Shown piece after piece: positions 57,398 to 64,000 of a stretch of 64,000 nucleotides of DNA. How positions within the stretch are numbered: position 1 is the stretch's first letter; each line of letters starts with the position of its first letter. A model generated the notes under the pieces. That model was given only the letters and a program-made list of their open reading frames with translations, searched no databases and had not been told where the DNA came from. A program made the position numbers and the translations under genes. This DNA comes from Nocardioides iriomotensis (lineage in GTDB: Bacteria > Actinomycetota > Actinomycetes > Propionibacteriales > Nocardioidaceae): the NCBI RefSeq assembly GCF_004168035.1, contig NZ_SDPU01000035.1:372001-436000 (forward strand), in the 5' to 3' direction.

Positions 57398-59097
57398 TGC
57401 CCGCCTTCTGCCCGGACGATGCGCCACCGGGGGAGAAGGCCGTCTACGCGGCGCTACAGGAGAGCAGCGAAACCGGCGATTGGATGGTGCTCCACTCGCT
57501 CGGTATCGCCGCCCACGTCCGCCAAGTCGAGGGTGAAGCTGACTTCGTCGTGATCGTCCCTGGTGCTGGCATCCTCGTCATCGAGGTAAAGTCCCATCAA
57601 TCAATTGACCGCCGCAGTGACGGAACCTGGAAGCTCGGGAACGACGCACCCACCGCACGGGGACCGTTCCAGCAGGCCAGTGGCGCGATGCACAGCTTGC
57701 GCGACTATCTGGAAAAGATGAGCGTCGACCTGCGGTCAGTGCCGATGTTGTCGGCTGTCTGGTTCACCGGTGTCCGCGCCCGCGCGATGCTGCCGCCTAA
57801 CCCGGAGTGGCACGACTGGCAGGTACTGGACTCGAAAGACCTAAAGACGGCATCGAGCGCAATCCTGCGGACGCTCGCCGCCGGGACCAAGCACCTCGAC
57901 GACAAGATCAAGTACTTCGCGTACGGCGGCGTCGGCCCGGACGGAGAAGCTACAGACAAGATTGCCAGAATGCTTCGCCCCAAGTTCGAGCTGGCCACCG
58001 TCGCCGGAGACCGCAGGCGCGCCCGCGAGTCTCAGTTGATCTCTTTCATCGAAGAACAGTTCCTCGCCCTCGACGCCGTGGCCGAGAACGGCAGCGTGTT
58101 GTTCTCGGGGCCAGCCGGGTGTGGGAAAACCTTCCTCGCCATGGAGTCTGCCCGCCGCGAACTGGCGACTGGCAAGCAAGGATGGCTTCTCTGCTTCAAC
58201 CGCTTCCTCGGCCACCGCCTGAAGCAGGACATGGCTGACCTCGACGGCCTGACGGTTGGCACCTTCCACCAGGAGTTGCTCCGCCTCGCCGGGCTCGCCC
58301 GTGCGCCCGACAACCCGACCTCCGAATTCTGGAACGAGGTACTGCCGGAGCGGGCCATGGAGGCACTCATTGACGGTGGTGCATCGCTGACCAGCGACTT
58401 CCTGATCGTCGACGAGATTCAGGACATCGCCACCGAGCCTTACCTGGACATCATGGATTTAATGGTCGATGGCGGGCTGAAGGCAGGACGGGTGCTGCTG
58501 TTCGGGGACTTCGAGCGGCAGGCGATTTTTGAGAATGAGACGGGGCGCGAGCGCCTCCGCGCGCGTGCGCCGTACATGACGAGTCACAAGCTAATGCAGA
58601 ACTGCCGCAATCTGCCGCGCATCGGCTACCAGGTGAACCTGCTCAGCCACCTCGAACCGGGTTATCAGCAGTTCCGCCGCCTCGACGATGGCGTGGACCC
58701 TGAGTTTCGCCAATACCGGGCAAAGCAGGACCAGTCCGCCCTGCTTGTTTCGGCCATCCGCGGCCTAAAGGACGAGGGATACGAGCTCAACGAGATCGTC
58801 GTGCTCAGCCCACAGCGCGACGGCTCTACAGCGACTACCACGCAAGACCCGTGGCTCCGGCAGATCTTGAAGCCCGCCGACGGGCTGCCCTCCCGGGCTG
58901 GACAGGTTCAGTACTCGACCATCCATGCCTTCAAGGGGCTGGAAGCGCCGGCGGTTGTCGTCACCGACCTCGACCAATCTGCGACCACAGACAACTTCGA
59001 TTCGTTGCTTTACGTCGGACTCACGCGAGCAACTGATCGACTCATCGCCCTCATCGAAAGAAGCACGCTCAGGAGAGCTGTAGGAGGCACCGCATGA
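57394..59097 (+). CDS. NERD nuclease - UvrD/Rep-type helicase fusion
   Basis: 567 residues. The N-terminal NERD domain (about 10-120) has a nuclease-type site, GEADFVVIV followed by VIEVKSH (Asp...ExK). The helicase part has Walker A GPAGCGKT (about 242), DEIQD (about 339), the QNCRN segment, HAFKGLEAP and LYVGLTRATDRL, which are SF1A motifs. The enzyme likely unwinds and cleaves DNA. The ATG at 57394 overlaps the previous stop (ATGA); a GTG three codons earlier is also possible. It replaces the SNF2-type DrmD of class 1 DISARM in position. Confidence 0.85.
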   Translation: MMPAFCPDDAPPGEKAVYAALQESSETGDWMVLHSLGIAAHVRQVEGEADFVVIVPGAGILVIEVKSHQSIDRRSDGTWKLGNDAPTARGPFQQASGAMHSLRDYLEKMSVDLRSVPMLSAVWFTGVRARAMLPPNPEWHDWQVLDSKDLKTASSAILRTLAAGTKHLDDKIKYFAYGGVGPDGEATDKIARMLRPKFELATVAGDRRRARESQLISFIEEQFLALDAVAENGSVLFSGPAGCGKTFLAMESARRELATGKQGWLLCFNRFLGHRLKQDMADLDGLTVGTFHQELLRLAGLARAPDNPTSEFWNEVLPERAMEALIDGGASLTSDFLIVDEIQDIATEPYLDIMDLMVDGGLKAGRVLLFGDFERQAIFENETGRERLRARAPYMTSHKLMQNCRNLPRIGYQVNLLSHLEPGYQQFRRLDDGVDPEFRQYRAKQDQSALLVSAIRGLKDEGYELNEIVVLSPQRDGSTATTTQDPWLRQILKPADGLPSRAGQVQYSTIHAFKGLEAPAVVVTDLDQSATTDNFDSLLYVGLTRATDRLIALIERSTLRRAVGGTA

Positions 59098-62000
59098 GCG
59101 GACTCGAAGCCCGCGCCATCATCGAAGCCGAGTTGCGACGCGAGCTATTCGGACCCCTCGGAGACGAGGAACCCGCTGGAAGGCCGGTCGACTGCTCCAG
59201 CGGCACGATCACCTTCGCCACCGCCGAGGAGAGCCGGGGCCAGTTCCACGACGGCACCAGTAAGCAGGAGATCCTCACAATCGGGACGCCGCTGTCTCGG
59301 TACGGCATCGGCGTGCTCTACAGCGGAGCAGCCGTGGGCGGTACGGCCATAGGCGAGGCTAATGGATACGACGTCGACCTGACCGGCTTCCCGGGCGTAG
59401 CCACTAGCGAAGAAGACCCCGACGGCCCGCCGGTCGAGATCAAGGGATCGCTCCGCCATGACGTAGCCGACTCCGACGATTTCGACCTGACGGACGCTAA
59501 CAGGTTCAAGCCGTCCGCGATGGCCATCTCCTTTCAGTGCCGCGTCCCCGCTACCGGCTCGCTGCACGTAAGAGTTGTCGGCGCCCACTACGAAAAGTTA
59601 AGCGTCCACATCCCCGGAGTCAGCAAGCCAGTTGACTGGTGGCGCCGCCGCCCCTTCGCGCTCGTCGGCACCGTGCCGGGACGCGTGCTCCGGGACGAAA
59701 TCAACCGTCTGAAGATCGTGAGTACCAGCCCGGAGGGCGACGTACCGGGCATCGCCCCCACGACGCGCATCTTCAGTCGACCCGTTCCAGGGGAGCATGA
59801 TCCTGACCTGCGGCTCGTGACCGTCGCGGTGGTCAACAACGTTTTGGGTACCGGGCCGAGCAGCGCCTTATTCCAGATGGGCTTCACCGTCACCCCAGCG
59901 GACGGTCTCGTGATCGAGCCATACCCCGAAGTCGAGCTCCCTGACCGAAACGACGAGGACCAATCCATCGATCTGCTGTACCGCAACAAGCGCACCTACG
60001 CGATTGGGCATGGGTGCGCTGCTGAATGGGACGGTGGTGCACGGTCACCGGTGCCACACGTTCGGGCGGTGGCGATGCCGGCTTTCGAGGTGGTCAGCCT
60101 GACACCGAACATCTACCGCACGGATGCAGAGGGCAACTACTTGTTGGACACCAAAGGTCAGCGCCAGTCGGTAACGGTCAGCATGAAGGCCTTGGCTGAC
60201 GGAACCAACGAGGGCGCGGAACAGGTAGAGACCGTGCTCCGGCTCTACGACGAGTGGATCGAAGCCAGGAGGGCTGAGATCGACGACCTCCCCGAGCGAT
60301 TCCGCCCGGCGGCTACACGTCACATGGAACTGGCGGGTGACGCACTCAAGCGGATGCAGGTTGGCTGGGACTTGGTGGGCTCAAACGACGTCGCGGCCCG
60401 GGCGTTCCGTTGGGCCAACGAGGCGATGTTCTATCAGCAGGTTCGTTCCAACTTCCCGCTGCGAGAGGTCGAGCGTGGCCGCGACGACGTGCTCCGAGTC
60501 AAGGGCGTTCACCCCCAGCCGACCATCCCCGAGGGGAGGGGGACCTGGCGTCCCTTCCAGATCGCCTTCATCCTCGCCAGTCTGCCGGAGTTGGTCGAGC
60601 CGACTCGAAAGACTCGCTCGCTCGTCGACCTAATCTTCTTCCCGACTGGTGGCGGTAAGACCGAGGCATATCTCGGCGCGTGCGCGATCAGCCTGCTAGC
60701 TCGGCGCCTGAGGAATCCGGAGGACGTCGGCACGGACACTTTGATGCGGTACACGCTGCGGCTATTGACCGCGCAACAGTTCCTGCGCGCTGCCTCGCTG
60801 GTGTGCGTTCTGGAAGACATTCGCGACCAGAACGCAGAAACGCTCGGAGAATCGCCGTTCGGGATCGGAATCTGGCTCGGTGGATCATCGACCCCCAACA
60901 GCTGGAAGAAGGCCGTCGATGTGCTGGCCAAGCTCCGCCGCAACCCACACGAGCAGAACCTCTTTCTCCTGCTGCGCTGCCCGTGGTGCGGGACTCAGAT
61001 GGGCACGAAGCCGAAGGGCAGAGGCGGACAGGACGTCATCGGGTACGAGCAAGTCGGGCAGAAGGTTTCATTGCGCTGCGTCGACTCCCAGTGTCGCTAC
61101 TCCCGGAGATCCGGTCTGCCCGTTCATGTGGTCGACGAAGACATCTACGCAGTGCGCCCCTCCATTGTGATCGGCACCGTCGACAAGTTTGCCATGATGG
61201 CTTGGCGTCCTGAGGCGCGGAACCTCTTCGGTTTCGATGACCACGGCGAGCGGGTGCTTTCGCCGCCCGGCCTGATCATCCAAGACGAGCTGCACCTCAT
61301 CTCCGGGCCACTCGGCTCCATGGTGGGGCTGTATGAGCCCGTCATCGACGAGCTGTGCACCGACCGTCGCGGCGAGGCACCCATCCCGCCCAAGATCATC
61401 GCCTCGACCGCCACCATCCGGCGGTTTGAGGACCAAATCAAGGGACTTTTCGGTCGTCAAGAAGTGGCGCTATTCCCGCCTCATGGCTTGGAGGAGGGAC
61501 ACTCCTTCTTCGCCGAACCGGCTCGGCTTCCGGATGGCACGCTGGAACGGGGACGCCGCTATATCGGCGTCATGAGCGCCTCGCTCGGCTCACTGCAGAC
61601 TGTCCAGACCCGCGTTGCCGCAGCCACCCTCCAGGGTGCCACCAAGGTGCCCGAGGAAGACCGCGATGGATACTGGACCAACCTCAATTTCCTAAACTCC
61701 TTGCGCGAGCTCGGTAACACCGTCTCCCTGCTGGAGTCCGACGTCCCTGACTATCTGACTGGCCTCGTGCGCCGCGACGGCATCGATCCGCGTTGGCCGA
61801 ACCGCACCATGGAGCTGACGTCCCGGCGCCGTTCGGATGAGATCCCCAAGGCGATCGAGCAGCTTCAAGTTCGCTATGTGCCGGACCAGCAGCGCCAGGA
61901 CGCTGTCGACATCTGCCTCGCCTCGAACATCATCGAGGTCGGGGTCGACATCGACCGCCTCGGCCTGATGACCATCGTCGGCCAGCCAAAGACCACCGCG

Positions 62001-62591
62001 CAGTACATCCAGGTCAGCGGCCGCGTCGGTCGACGTGCGGATGTCAGCCCCGGACTGGTCATCACCGTCTACGGTGCCGCCAAGCCCCGTGACCGCAGCC
62101 ATTACGAGCGCTTCCGGACATACCATCAGCAGCTCTACGCCCAGGTCGAGCCGACCTCAGTGACGCCTTTCGCTACACCGGTCCTGCGTCGGGCGCTCCA
62201 CGCAGCCGCCGTGGCGTACGTCCGCCAGACCTCGCCCGAGGACCTTCCTCCATACCCGTTTCCCGCCAACGGGTACCGGGAGGCGATCGAGCTTCTCCGC
62301 GAACGCGCGCTTATTGCCGACAAGGGGGAAGTGCCTGTGCTGGAGCGCATGGCTGAAAAGCGCGCCCGCCAGTGGGACGGCTGGGAGCGGACGATCTGGG
62401 AAGCCAACCCCGCACCGTGGGGTGACCCCAAGCAGGGGCTCATGCGCTACGCCGGCACGCTCCCAGATCTCGACAGCAAAGCCACCATATGGGATGTGCC
62501 AACCAGCATGAGAAACGTCGATGCTGAGTGCCGACTAGCAATCTCGATGGCCTACATCTACGCCGATGCCGCCACGGAGGACGGACTATGA
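59094..62591 (+). CDS. drmA: DrmA, DISARM SF2 helicase
   Basis: Core motor of DISARM. 1165 residues: a ~480-residue N-terminal region, then Walker A FFPTGGGKTEAY (about 517), a zinc-binding insert with Cys pairs (LLRCPWCGTQM, LRCVDSQCRYS) and GTVDKFAMMAW, DELHLISGPLGS (about 729), ASTATIRR and, in the last third, VGVDIDRLGLM with QYIQVSGRVGRRA. This motif order and the zinc insert are characteristic of DrmA. It starts in the previous stop (ATGA) and ends in the same way with drmB. Confidence 0.92.
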   Translation: MSGLEARAIIEAELRRELFGPLGDEEPAGRPVDCSSGTITFATAEESRGQFHDGTSKQEILTIGTPLSRYGIGVLYSGAAVGGTAIGEANGYDVDLTGFPGVATSEEDPDGPPVEIKGSLRHDVADSDDFDLTDANRFKPSAMAISFQCRVPATGSLHVRVVGAHYEKLSVHIPGVSKPVDWWRRRPFALVGTVPGRVLRDEINRLKIVSTSPEGDVPGIAPTTRIFSRPVPGEHDPDLRLVTVAVVNNVLGTGPSSALFQMGFTVTPADGLVIEPYPEVELPDRNDEDQSIDLLYRNKRTYAIGHGCAAEWDGGARSPVPHVRAVAMPAFEVVSLTPNIYRTDAEGNYLLDTKGQRQSVTVSMKALADGTNEGAEQVETVLRLYDEWIEARRAEIDDLPERFRPAATRHMELAGDALKRMQVGWDLVGSNDVAARAFRWANEAMFYQQVRSNFPLREVERGRDDVLRVKGVHPQPTIPEGRGTWRPFQIAFILASLPELVEPTRKTRSLVDLIFFPTGGGKTEAYLGACAISLLARRLRNPEDVGTDTLMRYTLRLLTAQQFLRAASLVCVLEDIRDQNAETLGESPFGIGIWLGGSSTPNSWKKAVDVLAKLRRNPHEQNLFLLLRCPWCGTQMGTKPKGRGGQDVIGYEQVGQKVSLRCVDSQCRYSRRSGLPVHVVDEDIYAVRPSIVIGTVDKFAMMAWRPEARNLFGFDDHGERVLSPPGLIIQDELHLISGPLGSMVGLYEPVIDELCTDRRGEAPIPPKIIASTATIRRFEDQIKGLFGRQEVALFPPHGLEEGHSFFAEPARLPDGTLERGRRYIGVMSASLGSLQTVQTRVAAATLQGATKVPEEDRDGYWTNLNFLNSLRELGNTVSLLESDVPDYLTGLVRRDGIDPRWPNRTMELTSRRRSDEIPKAIEQLQVRYVPDQQRQDAVDICLASNIIEVGVDIDRLGLMTIVGQPKTTAQYIQVSGRVGRRADVSPGLVITVYGAAKPRDRSHYERFRTYHQQLYAQVEPTSVTPFATPVLRRALHAAAVAYVRQTSPEDLPPYPFPANGYREAIELLRERALIADKGEVPVLERMAEKRARQWDGWERTIWEANPAPWGDPKQGLMRYAGTLPDLDSKATIWDVPTSMRNVDAECRLAISMAYIYADAATEDGL

Positions 62592-64000
62592 GCACCGGAG
62601 CAATGCGGCGAGCCCAGCTCGTCACCCCTTTCGGCGTCGGTGCAATGAGCGTGCTCGTCAACGGCACCTCGGTGATCACCGCCGGGCTCGATCACTGGTA
62701 TGAGTCCGGTGACGCCAGCTCGCTCGCTCTGGAGGAGTACCAGGAGCACGACTGGCGGCTCGAAGCGCGCCTCCGAGTCTCGGAGTTCCGGCTGCCCCCA
62801 GACTTCCGCTACCAGGGACAGGGCAACGACAACCGAAACGTCAAGCTGACCGTGCCGGTGCTGCGTTTTCCCCGCTGGTGCTTCTGCATGTTCTGCAAGC
62901 GAATGGAACTCTCCACCCTCACCATGCAGCAGCCCATGGTCTGCAAGGACAAGAAGCACGCTGACTGGAAGTACAAGCCCCGCATGTCGCAGGTTCCGTT
63001 CGTCGCGGTCTGCGCTGATGGGCACCTGGATGACTTCCCGTTCGACAAATGGGTGCACCGAGCACATCGGCCGTCGTGCAATGGGACTCTGCGCTTGAAG
63101 TCCCTCGGGGGCGGTGGCCTTGAGGGTCAGCGCGTGGTGTGCGATGGCTGCCAGAGGGAGAGGACGCTGCGAGGCATCACCGAAGCTCGCTTCGTCAACG
63201 GCGAAGAACACAGCAACCTGAGCGACCAGCTCTCGTCGCCCGACGATCCGTACCTCTGCACGGGAGCCCGGCCTTGGCTAGCGAAGCTCGAAGGTGCCTG
63301 CGGCCAGCCCACGCGCGGAGCCCTGCGCGCGGCGGGCAACGTCTACTTCCCTAAGGTTGAGTCCTCGATCTACCTGCCGCGCAAGGAGGGTGCAGTCAGC
63401 GAGGAAATGCACGAGCTGATGCGCCACCCGGCTGTTAGCGGCACTATGCGAACCCTCCACAGTATTTTTGGTGCCGAACTCGACGTCGAGATGCTCCGTG
63501 CCCAGTTGCTCAAGAACGTTCCGCCCGAGCTCTTCGGCCCGATCTCCAACGAAGAGCTAATCGCTGGCTACTGCGATCTCCTTGGCGTCGGCGAGGACGA
63601 ACCGAAGTCGGGCGAGGAGTCCGACGCCGAGCTGCTCACCGGCGACGACGAGTGGCGTTACCCGGAGTTCCAGCACATCCGCGAGACTCCGAAGGACGAC
63701 TACCTGACGGCAACCAACCCCGGCATCCACGCCGACCTCCACCCCCATCTGGAGCGGGTCCGCTCGGTCGATGTCCTCCGCGAAACCAGAGCGCTGCGCG
63801 GCTTCACCCGGGTCCGGGACGATGTGCTGAAGCTAAGTGTAGGCAAGAAGTTGCTGCGGCGAGAGCCGCTTCCGCCGGTCCAAGACTGGCTGCCCGCCTA
63901 CGTCGTCAAGGGCGAGGGCATCTACTTCGAACTCGATCCTGGGCGCCTGGCAGCCTGGGAAGCCCGAGCCGAGGTACAAGCCCGCGCCCAGAAGATCACC
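62588..64000 (+). CDS. drmB: DrmB, DISARM DUF1998 protein (3' end cut by window)
   Basis: Partner of DrmA. The 471 codons seen have the DUF1998-protein start RRAQLVTPFGVGAM, a Cys-rich zinc site (FCMFCKRMELS, MVCKDKKHADW) and VCADGHLDDFPFDKWVHR, all typical of DrmB. The C-terminal DUF1998 part would lie beyond the window. ATGA overlap with drmA. What follows (DrmC-type phospholipase-D nuclease or another gene) decides the system's type. Confidence 0.9.
   Translation, partial: MSTGAMRRAQLVTPFGVGAMSVLVNGTSVITAGLDHWYESGDASSLALEEYQEHDWRLEARLRVSEFRLPPDFRYQGQGNDNRNVKLTVPVLRFPRWCFCMFCKRMELSTLTMQQPMVCKDKKHADWKYKPRMSQVPFVAVCADGHLDDFPFDKWVHRAHRPSCNGTLRLKSLGGGGLEGQRVVCDGCQRERTLRGITEARFVNGEEHSNLSDQLSSPDDPYLCTGARPWLAKLEGACGQPTRGALRAAGNVYFPKVESSIYLPRKEGAVSEEMHELMRHPAVSGTMRTLHSIFGAELDVEMLRAQLLKNVPPELFGPISNEELIAGYCDLLGVGEDEPKSGEESDAELLTGDDEWRYPEFQHIRETPKDDYLTATNPGIHADLHPHLERVRSVDVLRETRALRGFTRVRDDVLKLSVGKKLLRREPLPPVQDWLPAYVVKGEGIYFELDPGRLAAWEARAEVQARAQKIT

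Larger units (their letters stand above)
48888..64000. mobile_element. Defence island (boundaries partly seen)
   Basis: Ten consecutive genes for restriction, mismatch repair linked to methylation, and phage defence occupy this stretch, and it continues past the window. GC content drops, most clearly in the DUF262-HEPN genes, compared with nrdJ. The left edge is the nrdJ terminator. No integrase, transposase or tRNA was seen at that edge, so the way it arrived is unknown. Confidence 0.7.

Overview
This window is a high-GC, densely coded actinobacterial chromosome segment. GTG starts, 1-8 nt gene overlaps, leaderless-type promoters (TANNNT placed 6-7 nt before the start codon), class II DAHP synthase, a PASTA kinase of the PknL type with an Rv2175c-like protein nearby, and an NrdR-NrdJ pair all fit Actinomycetes. 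The DUF6318-like lipoproteins and the general gene set suggest a Nocardioides-like member of the Propionibacteriales; the genus is inference only.

Layout. 1-17.6 kb: housekeeping and accessory genes, namely a 1566-residue secreted Ig-repeat protein, a LuxR-type two-component pair, a phosphoesterase, glycerol kinase, a secreted C15-like protein whose catalytic Cys is Ser, a phosphofructokinase with the pyrophosphate-type signature, a RecQ-like helicase and an amino-acid permease. 17.7-24.1 kb: a cell-surface glycan locus, with a polytopic membrane protein converging on a tightly packed six-gene minus-strand operon (two family-2 glycosyltransferases, an SMR-size flippase-like protein, a sugar isomerase, a dehydratase/epimerase and a FAD oxidoreductase). 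24.1-29.3 kb: aromatic amino-acid entry, with a class II and a class I DAHP synthase flanking threonine aldolase; the class I gene is preceded by a Tyr/Phe-rich leader peptide and a terminator, a typical attenuator. 29.3-41.5 kb: CAP protein, GNAT/EamA/endonuclease IV operon, PknL-like kinase, LysM transglycosylase, a formylglycine-generating enzyme with its two likely sulfatase clients, and an Rv2175c homologue. 41.6-48.8 kb: barstar-like protein, secreted and lipoprotein genes, and nrdR-nrdJ with tandem NrdR boxes.

48.9-64.0 kb: a defence island that starts directly behind the nrdJ terminator. It holds a NaeI-type restriction enzyme, a C5-cytosine methyltransferase, an Mrr-type (probably modification-dependent, AspBHI-like) nuclease and Vsr. 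Next comes a minus-strand DUF262 + HEPN pair. Last is a plus-strand operon whose five visible genes are all joined by ATGA/GTGA overlaps: two unrecognised proteins, a NERD-UvrD-type helicase, DrmA and DrmB (cut by the window end). DrmA and DrmB are the core of DISARM, but the other three genes are not a standard DISARM set, so this is the best candidate for an undescribed system. No tRNA, rRNA, CRISPR array or transposase was seen.
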